Below, piece after piece: positions 44,501-59,439 of a stretch of 64,000 nt of DNA. Both the position numbers and the translations under genes were made by a program. Within the stretch, counting starts at the first letter, position 1. Each line of letters opens with the position of its first letter. This DNA comes from Gadus chalcogrammus (Eukaryota; Chordata; Actinopteri; Gadiformes; Gadidae): contig NC_079414.1 in NCBI RefSeq assembly GCF_026213295.1, positions 2,563,118 through 2,627,117 on the forward strand, given 5' to 3'. Below the pieces are notes generated by a model that had not been told where the DNA came from, did no database searches, and worked only from the letters and a program-made list of their open reading frames with translations.

Positions 44501-47500
44501 TGGAGGAAATGATAATCAATAGCAAACCGCTAAAATAGTACCTACTTTTTCGTATTACATTCCGTTTTGTGATACCTAACAACATTAAATACAATAAATA
44601 ACTGTTTAAATCTTAAATACCAACAAGCGACTTGCACAAATTCGTTGAAAATTAAACCCTGCAACACGACCTTTAAGGGGTCTGATTCGCGCAAAAATCT
44701 ATTCGCGCTGCACTATTAACAAATAAGCAGGACCCGTGGCTGGTGAGCCGTGTTGCCAGATGGGGCAGATTTCCCACCCAATTGGGCTACTTTTAATCAC
44801 GTTAGGCTGGAAATATTATCATTCGGCAGGAAATCTGCCCAAAGAGACGCAAAGCAAGTGAAATCATCTGAACGATAGCGAGATTATAACATTTGCAAAT
44901 AAAGTGTACTATGGAAACATTGGAAACAGAGGACATTGTTCATGTTTTATTACACAAAGCATTCCATTCATTGAGTTAAAATGCTAGGTTAGCGACCAAA
45001 GAAAAAGGTAGACCACTTCCCAAAATCGGATCACCAAAAGTAATGGCAACGTCAGTGTTGTGAGTGCTACATGGTTTGCTAGGTACTCACTGGTATCATT
45101 ACTAGCAATCGACTGTATTGCTGGCCCCGTTTGCTCTTGAATAATGGCAAATCTCCAACCTGGGCTGTTCATGGTTTCACTGATGTGAAAAATCTTGTCA
45201 AGATCACGTTGGTGCTGCTATCCAACTTTCCTTGCTAGGCACCATGCTTATAGATCAGGTTGTTTGAAATAATGTTCTTGTTCTTTTACTAGTTTGTTAC
45301 TCTGACCGTTCTGTTTGGTATTGTGGAAAGGGTGAATGATTCAGAGCATGATGCATTTTAAACGGCATCACTTTTGATCTTGAGTCTTTTTTTATAACAA
45401 CCTATAACTTCAGTCATTGAGGTCAAAAATAGGCCAAATGATAGGCCCAGATTTTTTTATTTACTTTTACAAATCAAGAGTAGGCCTGATTTGACTAATG
45501 GACTTGGCATCCTTTCCTTCTGCCCTTACAGTCCATTTCAAAGACATGCTGCCCACCAGCTTTCAAATTACAGTGACGCCACTGGTGGCTTTGTATCAAT
45601 TGTATTCACATAACTATCCCTCCCTACTATTTTGTAGTTCACCAAAACACCCTGAAACAACTTGATTCTCACATTCTTATGCCACCATACACCAACGGTG
45701 CAAGCAGGCCAATGGCAACCAAGCGCGCATTCCTTCCTCCCTCACTTTAAAAACCACCACCCGCCACTGCCCCCACCCCATCCTGACCCCCTCCCCGTCC
45801 AGTACATGGAGTTCTAGAGAAGGTGACTTAGGTAATGTTAATGGCGTTAAATGCTGTGGGGCAGGATCGCTACAATAATTAATAATAATAATTAATTTTA
45901 TTTGTGGGCGCCTTTCATAGCACTCAAGGTCACCTTACAGGGCAGTGTTTAAAAAACAAAATCAACAATCATAAAAAACACAAGAACAAGATACATTGAA
46001 ACAATTTACACAAGTGGGGTGAAATGGGTGGGAGACAATGAATTAGATTGAATATGTCATTTTAAAAAGGTGTGTTTTTAGATGGGACTTAAAAGTGGAG
46101 AGAGTGTCAGAGTTATGGATGTCAGGTGGGAGGGTGTTCCAGAGGTGGGGGGCAGATCGGCTGAATGCCCTGGACCCCATGATGACCAGGCGGGCGGGTG
46201 GTACAATGAGTTGAATGGAAGAGGAGAACCGGAGAGTGCGGGTGGGTGTGTTGTTGTGCAGGAGGTCACAGATGTATGGATGGGTGAGGTTGTGGAGGGC
46301 CTTGAAGGCAGAATCTTTAAATGGATGCGGGATTTGACCGGGAGCCAGTAAAGCTGGCAGGAGGTGATGTGATTAATGGAGGGGGTTCTGGTGATGATGC
46401 GAGCAAAATGAGAACAATGAGGTGACTTTGGACTGAGATATTGGGTGTTTTATGGCGCATTTCCACCGAGCGGTGTGGTTAGGTCCGCTACGATTAAGTA
46501 CGGTAGGTGTAGTACAGTTAGGTGCTGTTAGGTGCGGCTCAGTTACGGCTCGCGTTTCCACCGACGACAGTACCCTTATGGTAGGCCGGGGTTTATGCCA
46601 GATGGCGATAGCCGCAGCAGCTGCGTAAGCATCGCGACATCACAGCAGCCCGACACAGTGTAGCCTGCTAATAAACTCAATGAAAAAAAATGACGCAACA
46701 CATTAACAAAGAGCATCCAAGAACGGTAAACTTTTGCAATGAAATATCTCCAATAAACGAAACTTTCACAGTTTTCCAGAAATATCTTGCGGGTACTGTG
46801 TGTGGTATTGTTTGTGTTTATCCCCCTGTCGCACGGAAGTGACTATTCTGTTTTCCAATCAACATGCGGCACGTGTAGCTCAACTTTCGGCACCCTTTCA
46901 GACCGCTTGGTACCCCAACTGAGGAGTACCGAAAAATAGGTACGGCTAATCGCGGCTAAGTCCGGACCCATTCCAGTTTTGGAGGTGGTAATGCGAACCG
47001 TACAGCACCTAACTGTACCACACCGCTCGGTGGAAACGCGCCATTAGTGAGCCAGGGCAGGGGTTACCCCCTGGTTATGTTACCCCCAGGGTCCCCTGGC
47101 GGCCACCCCTTGTTACGTTACCCCTGGGTCCCCCCAGATCGGGGTGTCCTCTGATGTGTTCCAAGGAGTTCAAAGCAGCCTCTCTCCTCTGCCGGCAGCA
47201 CTTCAACTCGCGGAGCTGCCAGCTGGTGCTGGGGGCCGGGGCCCTGCAGGTGGTGGGCCTGAAGACCATCACCACCAAGAATCTGGGTAGGCCCTGTCGC
47301 CACGGAAACACTAACTCTGGGGATTATTATTATTTTTTTAGATGACTTGATCGTGTGTGTGTGTGTGTGTGTGTTCGTGTCCACAGCGCTCGCCTCCCGC
47401 TGTCTCCAGCTGGTGGTCCACTACATTCCCTTGATCAGGACTCACTTTGAGACCAAGCTCCAGCCCAAGCAGTACAGCGTCCTGCGACACTTTGACCACA

Positions 47501-49021
47501 TCACCAAGGTAACCGAAGCACGGACCCCCACACCGGCCCTCGTTCACACCAGGTCCATGAGGCTGGGGACACCTCCACACAATCCCACTAGGAGGTGCTG
47601 CAGACACATCTCTGGGGCTACAGTGCACACAGAACAGAATAGGACCCGAGTTCAGTTCAAAGCATGCCGTTATCAAATATGGTGTGTGGTGCTTTCAGGA
47701 CTACAACGACCACATAGCAGAGATCTCCGCCAAGCTCGTGGCGATCATGGACAGCCTGTTTGAGAAGGTCCTATCAAAGGTACACGCACAGACACAATGT
47801 TGTTTTGTCGTGACTCCCCAGTATGAGGTTGAGGCCCCCATACCCTCGGCCTGTTTGATATTTTGTCGTGCCCCCCCCCCCCCCCCCAGTATGAGGTCGG
47901 GACCCCTTGCCCTCTACCTTTTTGATGTTTTGTCCTGACCCTCCCAGTATGAGGTCAAGGCCCCCTTGCCTTCAGCCTGTTTGATAATTTGTCGTGACCC
48001 CCCCCAGTATGAGGTCAAGGCCCCCATGCCCTCGGCCTGCTTCCGCCACGTCTGTAAGCAGGTATCCAAGATGCACGAGGCCATCTCAGAGCTGCTGCCG
48101 GAGCAGCAGACCCAGGTGGGATTGGCACACACACGTATGCACGCGGTGCGCGCACCCTCAGAAACACAGAAACACACGCTCACATACACACACACACCTG
48201 CCCATTCAGCTCTTAGCTTTAGACAGCCACATTACTCAGGGGTTCAGTATTTCATGTACATTAAACAAGAATACTTGCTTACACATTTTAAATGTACTGT
48301 AACCCCCCCCCCCCCCCCCAGACGCTGTTCTGGAGGATCAACGGCAGCTTTAAGATGCACCTGAAGAGGCAGCTGGCCCGCCTGGGTGTGGTCAACGACG
48401 GAGGGCCTCAGCACGGGTAAATCCTCTACTGCGGTCTCCTTTAACCTTTTGACCTTTAACCTCTTCTCTACTGTGATCCTAAAGACATGATGTTGACCTT
48501 TAACCTCTCTACTGTGTTCCTGAAGACATGATTTTGACCTTTAACCTCTTCTCTACTGCTCTTGAATACATGTTGACCATTAAACGCTTCTCTACTGCTC
48601 CTGAAGACATGTTGTCCTTTTACCTCTTCTCTACTGCTCTTGAAGACATGTTGACCGTTAACGTATTTTCTACTGCTCCTGAAGACATGTTGACCTTTAA
48701 CCTCTTCTCTACTGCTCCTGAACACATGTTGACCCTTAACCTCCTCTCTACTACTCCTGAAGATTGTAGGATACGTTCAATAATGATAGAATGTAATCTG
48801 AGTCTCTTAACCAGCTAGTCTTATTTTGGAAACATTGACAAAATGTTTTTGGTTCAAAATGTCCACCATAGAAACCATGCTATGCTCACTGCTGCTCCTC
48901 CTTTCCTCTGGCTAGGCTGGTGATGGTGGACGTGGCCTTCTACACGGAGAATCTGCTGTCCCTGCGCACGCTGGAGAACATGGACCTGAGCATGGTCGAG
49001 ATCTGGGAGCACAAGAGGTGA
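17449..49021 (+). CDS. vps54: Vacuolar protein sorting-associated protein 54, GARP complex subunit, 22 coding exons
   Basis: Exons: 17449-17599, 18606-18847, 19397-19481, 21896-21930, 22468-22602, 23720-24105, 24464-24590, 25968-26075, 26553-26608, 27106-27202, 32340-32749, 33566-33695, 34196-34377, 37294-37406, 38645-38711, 39518-39623, 47199-47286, 47387-47508, 47699-47779, 48008-48115, 48322-48416, 48916-49021. All phases agree, giving 1009 residues (human 977). Landmarks are SLPDVCPKEP, KVNLPAALNDPRLAKRESDF, LPWSHFN, QISLRSEAFFHAM, ELQGIHSFRHLGSQL, LLLDNERWKQ, SCQLVLGAGALQVVGLKTI and the end VEIWEHKR. Family knowledge: with Vps51-53 it tethers endosome-derived vesicles at the trans-Golgi network. 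The leucine equivalent to the mouse wobbler site (L967) is kept near residue 999. The large exon at 32340 carries a Pro/Gly-rich insertion. The start exon opens at an acceptor, so the 5' UTR is spliced. Confidence 0.96.
17603..18560. repeat. Compound minisatellite filling vps54 intron 1
   Basis: A (CACG)n run follows the donor. About seven 39-bp units ('ccctcagaccacccacctcc' plus 'aaaccaaccaaacacaca') come next, then 18-bp units ('acctccaaccacacacat') and ~22-bp units ('ctccaaccaaccacgcacac'). The array almost fills the 1-kb intron. The long Thr/His/Pro or Cys/Val/Trp frames on the two strands are artefacts of the C/A-rich repeat. Confidence 0.92.
19153..19390. repeat. 39-bp minisatellite in vps54 intron 2
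   Basis: Six copies of 'gtttcataacggacccgggg' plus 'tgaacccctgtgttatcgt' end just before the acceptor of the exon at 19397. The last unit merges into the 'tgtgttcgcag' splice site. Confidence 0.92.
19735..20189. mobile_element. Inverted-repeat MITE in vps54 intron 3 with 3-bp duplication
   Basis: The left end 'ggccacgtttatacg' is mirrored by 'ggtgtaaacggggcc'. 'tca' flanks both sides (19732-19734 and 20190-20192). A 3-bp duplication fits PIF/Harbinger-type insertion. The interior has repeated 'cgttttc' motifs and no transposase. Confidence 0.7.
20193..21895. other. vps54 intron 3 remainder: hAT-like end fragments and short repeats
   Basis: 'ttgggaaggatacttttaaa' (about 20196) and 'gtggtgggtagtaccg' (about 20868) resemble ends of known fish hAT-type repeats, but I could not pair them with opposite ends. 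A short 'taggtctatgtcta' repeat lies at about 21660-21755, and a (TC)n-rich tract precedes the exon at 21896. No gene was seen. Confidence 0.4.
22603..23220. other. vps54 intron, first part, nothing recognised
   Basis: No repeats, coding exons or RNA genes are apparent between the exon at 22468 and the TTAA element that follows. Confidence 0.4.
23221..23699. mobile_element. TTAA-flanked MITE ending 20 bases before a vps54 exon
   Basis: TTAA lies at both limits. The ends are 'aagatcccatatcacgc' and its inverted relative 'gcctgatatcagccct'. Its right TTAA (23696-23699) leaves only 'gagccttgttgcgcccccag' before the exon at 23720, so the branch point and much of the upstream splice signal must lie inside the element. 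Confidence 0.8.
24636..24895. repeat. 20-bp minisatellite in a vps54 intron
   Basis: About 13 nearly identical copies of 'gttagctgagtgtctgctgg' start some 45 bases downstream of the donor at 24591. Confidence 0.96.
25069..25537. mobile_element. TTAA-flanked MITE with ~80-bp inverted repeats
   Basis: 'ttaaaggggacctattatgc' is mirrored by 'gcataataggtcccctttaa'. The arms stay complementary through 'ataaacgttgttataatgat' and 'tagtcatgtttaaccata'. TTAA target sites occur at both ends and the centre is unique. It lies in the vps54 intron between the exons at 24464 and 25968. Confidence 0.92.
25538..27105. other. vps54 introns around the exons at 25968 and 26553, no repeats recognised
   Basis: Apart from the two exons I see only unique-looking intronic DNA and a (GT)n-like tract just before the acceptor at 25968. 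No additional gene was seen. Confidence 0.4.
28073..28813. mobile_element. hAT MITE nested inside the larger hAT element
   Basis: 'taggggtgtgacgatacact' and the inverted 'gagatctcgtcacaccccta' ends are flanked by 'tgatatag' on both sides (28065-28072 and 28814-28821). It contains the block 'ctccggaaaaacacgaccgc' (about 28413), which recurs outside it at about 29110, so a further element family is shared or nested. Confidence 0.88.
29517..30815 (-). mobile_element. L2-type LINE 3' part, minus strand
   Basis: The - strand frame 30792-30598 contains KSLHGLGPKYLTDMLPLHKP and SRTLRSSETNLLIIPR, the typical C-terminal end of L2-type ORF2. Downstream on the same strand, the + strand 'ctttatttatatagcacttt' at about 29529 is the complement of the usual L2 3' tail. 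The 3' UTR has expanded into a 40-bp minisatellite. Confidence 0.7.
30124..30380. repeat. 40-bp minisatellite in the LINE 3' UTR
   Basis: Six to seven copies of 'gggactccaacccgacctaa' plus 'aggaacttggtcctttctct' are present. Two earlier degenerate copies lie at about 29722 and 29762. Confidence 0.92.
30940..31250 (+). mobile_element. Fragment of the 'gggttatct' repeat family
   Basis: 'gggggttatctcggccatgg' then 'attgggggaaaggaac' matches the two copies inside the element at 53.3-54.9 kb and the reversed fragment at 14.4 kb. It ends in a GC-rich inverted stretch built on 'gagctgccggactgccgccg'. No protein function is seen. Confidence 0.6.
31690..31870 (-). mobile_element. LINE 3' tail, antisense
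   Basis: A (ATA)n/(GAT)n tract is followed by 'atttatatagcgcttttcaa', the complement of a frequent fish LINE 3' end, and then by 'cccacttgggtgatgcacgg'. It lies in the large vps54 intron before the exon at 32340. Confidence 0.5.
32060..32322. repeat. ~59-bp minisatellite upstream of a vps54 acceptor
   Basis: About four copies of 'gaggctaacactgaggtcct', 'gtaagcccctctagctcccc' and 'atccagggtctacag' are present. The last two copies read 'ctacaggccgcgtgag', which resembles the true junction 'ctgcag|gccacgctgag' at 32340. The array may have been seeded from that acceptor. Confidence 0.85.
32750..33565. other. vps54 intron, nothing recognised
   Basis: No repeats or coding sequence were seen apart from the flanking splice sites. 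Confidence 0.4.
33703..33975. repeat. 20-bp minisatellite starting 8 bases after a vps54 donor
   Basis: About 13 copies of 'gggccccagcacccacacac' begin right after the donor 'gtaagcaa' of the exon at 33566. The array is G/C-rich with strong strand asymmetry. The Pro/His or Gly/Cys/Trp frames across it are artefacts. Confidence 0.95.
34521..36645. mobile_element. 2.1-kb hAT-type element with nested insertions, perfect 8-bp duplication
   Basis: 'tagggctgtacgatctatcg' and 'taatatcgtgcagccctac' ends are flanked by 'ccaccaac' on both sides (34513-34520 and 36646-36653). Inside, 'acggccacacgaaacgcgtt' (about 34670) and 'gcggttggtgtggccata' (about 35337) bound another inverted-repeat element. A third unit with 'gacccgtcacccg'/'cgggtacccgacccg' motifs surrounds it (about 34612-36110). 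No transposase was recognised. Confidence 0.85.
36700..37293. repeat. 44-48-bp minisatellite abutting and resembling the start of the vps54 exon at 37294
   Basis: About 13 units alternate between 'cctcctattggttgttatgt' plus 'gatgtggtgctcctcccc' and 'cctcctattggttttgatgt' plus 'tggtgctctgatcctctc'. The exon itself begins 'cctcctattgg|acaac', coding for the conserved LLLDNERW. The array therefore repeats the exon's first 11 bases many times. Confidence 0.9.
37450..38215. mobile_element. Harbinger-like MITE with 3-bp duplication and nested repeat
   Basis: 'ggcccaatcccaaagtgag' is mirrored by 'gacattgggattgggcc', with 'tat' on both sides (37447-37449 and 38216-38218). Its interior (about 37600-37950) is a reverse-complement relative of 5270-6540. 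It follows the donor of the exon at 37294. Confidence 0.78.
38512..38589. repeat. (GATA)n microsatellite
   Basis: About 18 copies lie about 60 bases upstream of the vps54 exon at 38645. Confidence 0.97.
38762..39480. repeat. 30-bp minisatellite split by a transposon
   Basis: Units of 'tcctctgatgaggaggtgtt' plus 'gttctgttag' occur three times (degenerate) before 38841. They occur six times, almost perfectly, from 39300 to 39480. The two parts are separated by a TTAA element. The right part ends 37 bases before the exon at 39518. Confidence 0.9.
38842..39299. mobile_element. TTAA-flanked MITE inside the 30-bp minisatellite
   Basis: The ends are 'ttaaggccaaagtatactac' and 'gactataaaccggccttaa', with TTAA at both limits. 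The subterminal 'ctccgtaactacggag' and 'ctttacggaggac' are related. Confidence 0.82.
39624..40440. other. Start of the large vps54 intron; 36-bp direct repeat, no gene
   Basis: 'tgtgggtaatatgaagtgga' plus 'gaacaacagtattca' occurs at about 39805 and again at about 40260. The sequence between them has CA-rich and AT-rich parts without coding sequence. Confidence 0.5.
40480..40860. repeat. CA-rich degenerate minisatellite
   Basis: Irregular units of the type 'cacacacactctactgctgc' are present. The His/Thr frames across it are artefacts. Confidence 0.85.
40890..42445. other. Intronic DNA with transposon-like pieces
   Basis: A TTTAAAGGCC-type end lies at about 41291. A short frame at about 41550-41660 contains QYNFEPVR and ends WSEENEWRV. 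It recalls a repeat-borne domain in fish genomes, but I cannot name it firmly. Otherwise nothing was recognised. Confidence 0.3.
42455..43032. mobile_element. Inverted-repeat element with perfect 9-bp duplication
   Basis: 'tagcctggtcctaccagacc' is mirrored by 'ggcggtgccaggcta'. Inner 'cttcatttcattt' pairs with 'gaagtgaaatgaa'. The 9-mer 'ggattggct' sits on both sides (42446-42454 and 43033-43041). Nine bases would fit MULE-type insertion, but 8 plus one shared base (hAT) is also possible. No transposase is present. Confidence 0.8.
43105..43989. mobile_element. hAT element with BED zinc-finger remnant (- strand), perfect 8-bp duplication
   Basis: The ends are 'tagggatgggcacgagtag' and 'cacgcccatcccta', with 'ctatcaac' on both sides (43097-43104 and 43990-43997). 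On the - strand at 43717-43448 a frame reads YFKEIGDHKVKCKICQAKSS then TSTMRQHMLLKHNGEFGKAD. This is a BED finger (C-x2-C ... H-x4-H) of a hAT transposase. The catalytic part is deleted. Confidence 0.9.
43998..45869. other. Large vps54 intron, no gene seen
   Basis: AT-rich sequence without a recognisable coding exon or paired element ends. It probably includes decayed transposons ('ctcgccgaaggcgaag' at about 44180). Confidence 0.35.
45870..46440 (-). mobile_element. L2-type LINE 3' region, antisense
   Basis: (AAT)n is followed by 'ttttatttgtgggcgccttt' and 'catagcactcaaggtcacct', the complement of a fish L2-type tail. The remainder, with 'gtgttccagaggtggggggc', is a common 3' portion of such elements. 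The RT is not present. Confidence 0.55.
46453..47042. mobile_element. Inverted-repeat MITE, ~35-bp ends
   Basis: 'ggcgcatttccaccgagcgg' plus 'tgtggttagg' is mirrored by 'cctaactgtaccacaccgct' plus 'cggtggaaacgcgcc'. There are many internal 'taggtgc' and 'gtaccg' motifs. It lies about 150 bases upstream of the vps54 exon at 47199. Confidence 0.82.
47806..48040. repeat. Quadruplicated splice-acceptor unit of the vps54 exon at 48008
   Basis: 'cccag|tatgaggtcaaggcc' occurs at 47822, 47890, 47948 and 48008 (spacing 68, 58, 60), each followed by a version of 'ccctcggcctg' and, in the first three, 'tttgatattttgtcgtgacc'. Only the last copy continues into the conserved exon (YEVKAPMPSACFRHVCKQ). The upstream copies contain complete acceptor sites. 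Confidence 0.92.
48440..48770. repeat. ~39-bp minisatellite in the last vps54 intron
   Basis: About eight to nine copies of 'gacatgttgacctttaacct' plus 'cttctctactgctcctgaa' with length variation. Confidence 0.88.
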
Positions 49022-49468
49022 AGACCACCAGGAGGAGGAGGAGGAAGAGCAGCAAGAGCCCACACTCCCTCCCTCTGCCTTTATCCCCCCCCCACATACA
49101 CACTGGAGGAGCAGGATGGGGGACTGGCAGGGGGGAGATGTTGGACCATCAATCTATGAGCCACTGACTCCGTTCGTTGACACTTTGAGACTCAAACGGG
49201 TTTGTTTGTCCCCCGCCTCAGAAACATGCTCGATCTGGAGAGAACTTGAACCAAGTCTACGTGACCTCATCTAAACACGTGCAATACAACTCAAGCTATG
49301 GAAGCCAAGCAATGCAATGTCTGGGACTTCTTAAAGGGGATGCTGAGGTCGATTTAAAGGGGATGCTTCACAATCGGTTTAACTAATGGCTTCAATAATT
49401 TATTTTTAAAATCTCAATTATACTTTTTTTGCGGGGGTCATAGTCAACCTTGGCTGAAAAGCTCTTCA

Positions 49469-49474
49469 AATAAA
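49469..49474 (+). promoter_or_regulatory. Polyadenylation signal for vps54
   Basis: AATAAA lies about 450 bases after the stop codon and is followed within 30 bases by GT-rich sequence ('gatgttggtcttgtc'). A second AATAAA at 50477 would give a longer 3' UTR. Confidence 0.5.
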
Positions 49475-49499
49475 CGGTTTGGTTTCAAATCAATGGGGA

Positions 49500-50812
49500 T
49501 GTTGGTCTTGTCAGCGTATATTAACACTAGGCGGCGTTCCAAACGGTTCCTGGTACTACAGGTTGTATTTGACCTGGTTGGTTTTTAATGAAGGGACCTT
49601 ACTTTTATTCTGGGAGGCTGAGACTATTGCATTATGAGGAACCCGTTGGACCTACAAATCAATTTATTTTACAAGCTGGACACGAGATGTCTCAGAGTGT
49701 AAACTAAAGGTATTTTCCATGTTGAGGGGTCCACACCCCTCTTCGAAATGGAACCCCAAAACTGAAATCCAACCAAATACAGCTCAATGTAATCACCGTC
49801 AGACTTGAGGCTGAGGATTCCCGAGTAATTTGATGAGGCTCGTATCATGTGATATTGCCTGACACCAATTTGACCCAATCAGGAAAAGCTGTTGCAGTAA
49901 CCAGTGGAGTTCCGAGAGGGTGCTGTAGTCGTAGTCTGAGTTTTGGAAAAAGTGTCTTATATTCCCATTTATTCTTTAGACGAGGATCAGCAGAACTAAG
50001 CTGTGCGATGCAGAGGAGCCGGCCGCTCTTACTGATGATTAAAGAGCGTGTGTGAGCGCTGGTGCTGTGATGGTCTCCTCATAGAAAGGACCACCTCTCA
50101 ATATGCAGCATGTGAACATGAGTTCTCATCTTTTTGTAATGTTTTTAATTCTTTGTGCAAGTCTGTATAATGACAACTGTCTTAAAATGTTTTTAAGTGG
50201 ACAGGATCTGCGTTTGTTTGTTTTTTGTGAGTGCAGGCAGAGTAGCAGCTTTCAACCCAAATAATGTTTCATTTGGACTTTTTGGACCCGAGCTCAACTA
50301 ACTAACAGCCATGACTTTGTCCTTCAAAAGTGCCTACTTTTGATAAGTGTCCACCTCTCTGGTAGCGTACGCTTTAGTACCTACTGTACCTGTCTGTGTG
50401 TGAGCAGAATGCAACCAACAGGACGGCATGCCTGACGATTTTTAAATGTGAGATACTCCCAAACCTTTCTGAATGAAATAAATGAATGGAACTGTTGAGA
50501 CTCATCCCATCTCTCTGTTAAGGGCTCTGGTCTCAGACCATGAATACTCCTTTTAAATGCATCGCAATTGTTCACTCAATTAGAAAACCATGTGGCATGT
50601 GCTGTTAAAGAAGCACTTTCAATATGCATGGTGTACAACGTTGTCATGATGGGATGTTTGAGCCCGTTAATCATACCCTGCAGGTAGACTTGGGTTCTGA
50701 AACCACAACCTTTAGGCAGCCACATTTACCTCTTCTTGTTCTTCACATGTTCTATAATGATGTACCCCCCCCCCCCCCCCCCAAAGAAAACACAGCTCAC
50801 AAATCTTGCACT
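49500..50812. other. Intergenic or 3' UTR space between convergent vps54 and ugp2
   Basis: No coding exon was seen. A poly-C run lies at 50765-50782. The long 3' UTRs of the two convergent genes may reach into or across this space. Confidence 0.4.
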
Positions 50813-50818
50813 TTTATT
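50813..50818 (-). promoter_or_regulatory. Polyadenylation signal for ugp2
   Basis: 'tttatt' on + is AATAAA on the - strand, about 250 bases past the ugp2 stop codon. A G-rich run (the poly-C at 50765-50782) lies 30-50 bases further on, a plausible downstream element. Confidence 0.5.
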
Positions 50819-51069
50819 TTCATCCTACTCTAGGATCTGGTACAAAGTAAGGCTCCGACATCGCAACTAAGTGTAACAAACTCATTCTTTGGCTGTTTGC
50901 TCTGAAGGCCACTCTACATGTGAGGAGAAGCCTACAGATCTGATCAGCAGTCAGTCAGCATTCAAAAGAAAATAAGATGTTATGACTGTGGGAAAGCGCT
51001 TCACTTTTCTCCCGGCCAGTCAGATTTGTCAGATGCTGGCCAAGCCTCCAGGTCTTCTTCTCAGAGGCT

Positions 51070-57894
<6,825 letters not shown>

Positions 57895-58377
57895 CTGGGC
57901 GAGGGGAGGACAGAGGGGGTCTCATTGGGGTTAATGACAGTATGAAGTTAAATGACCATATCAAACCTAAATGTTGAAGACCATGTTCAGACCATGTTCA
58001 GATCAGCTTTACTTTGCTAATTTCTGTGTTTTCTACAGATAGAAAATCATTTGATATTGAGCCCTACTTCCACAATATTTTTGTGTGTTGGGGTGGCTGC
58101 CCTATTAAGAAACTAGTTTTGTGACTAGGCACGGCTAGATAAGTATGCATGATTACTTCAAACATAAGAACAATGAAAGGAAAATATAAAAATGTATCAA
58201 CATATATTGCATTCACTGCAGTAGAAGGTGTAGGTCAGACATCAATTATGTCTTTAAAAGACATTTGAACAATCTTCAAACTAGTGTCATCAACTAGTGT
58301 TTTGCTGTAATGTAGGCCCTTGTTTGATGTCCTAATAGTCCAGTCATTTTAAGCCAAAATGGGGATCAACCTAGAAC
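57895..58377. other. Upstream ugp2 intron, nothing recognised
   Basis: AT-rich sequence without coding exons. The missing ugp2 5' exons are not here. Confidence 0.4.
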
Positions 58378-58393
58378 AAATTGCAACAGAAGC

Positions 58394-59072
58394 AAACTCA
58401 ACTTTCAAAAATAACAAAAATATTTATCAAAAAGAACACGAAGAATCCCATTAGGGGAAAGCTTTGAAAAAAGACCCATATGCATATTCATTGGTTTCTC
58501 ACGTGAATAGGGTAAAAATTGTAACCTTTAGATATCCCCATGAAAATTTTACATCAAGACTAGCAAAAAATGTCTTACAATTTTCTTTTAAATTATTTGT
58601 TGTAAGGCTGGTTTGAAGTACTTCTTCCTGCCTCTATGTATTAATGCTCAGGGGTAGCCTAGATTAGTTCCATTCATAACATTACGTATTTTATTGTTAT
58701 GTCAACAAATTCTACAATACATTTTCATCCGGCTATACCCAATGTTTAGATCTGTTGTGGTAGTTATGCAAATTAGAACATAGATAGAATATCCACGGTT
58801 AGCTCATGTTAACAAACAATTTCAAAATACTTTTAATCGATTTTTTGTTTGTCTTGATGTAAGTAATCAACTCAGTAATTTATATGGTGATATCTAATGG
58901 TTAACATTTTTTACCTATTCACCTGAGAAAAATAATGAATAGGCGGATGAACAGGCTATATTTGGGTCTTTTTCAAAACATTTCCCTAATGGGATTCTTC
59001 TGGGCGTTTTTCTACCTTACTCAGGACAAACTGAGGATACAGAAGCAGTTGAGTTTGCTTCTGTAGCAATTT
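58394..59072. mobile_element. Inverted-repeat element with ~110-bp arms
   Basis: 'agaagcaaactcaact' and 'agaatcccattaggg' on the left are inverted as 'ccctaatgggattctt' and 'agttgagtttgcttct' on the right. No transposase was seen and no target duplication was resolved. Confidence 0.75.
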
Positions 59073-59116
59073 TTTTGACCTTTTTTCATAAAATGACTGT
59101 ACTATAAGCACGCCAA

Positions 59117-59400
59117 GTTTAGTTTGTCACATCGAACCTTCTGTGTTAGCCTTGGTGAATCTGTGTCCTCCACTGCTCCTCTCGCATATGGGGTACCACA
59201 GGGCTCTGTATTTGGCCCTCGTTTATTTTCCCTTTATCTTCTCCCCCTTGGTGCGATTCTCAGGAAAAACGGCATTTCTTTTCATTGCTATGCGGATGAC
59301 ACCCAGATTTATGTCCCTTTTAAAAAGTCAGACGCCTACAGAGTTAAGCCATTGCTAGAGTGTTTACATGATTTAGCCTGGATGTCTCTGAGACTGAAGT
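59117..59400 (+). pseudogene. L2-type LINE reverse transcriptase fragment
   Basis: The frame includes YGVPQGSVFGPRLFSLYLLP then GISFHCYADDTQIYVPF, the RT motifs around the catalytic YADD box of L2-type elements. Only about 95 codons match; both sides are unrelated sequence, so it is a dead fragment. Confidence 0.8.
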
Positions 59401-59439
59401 CATGGACCTATACCGTAAGTCGAAAACTCTTGAAACTTT

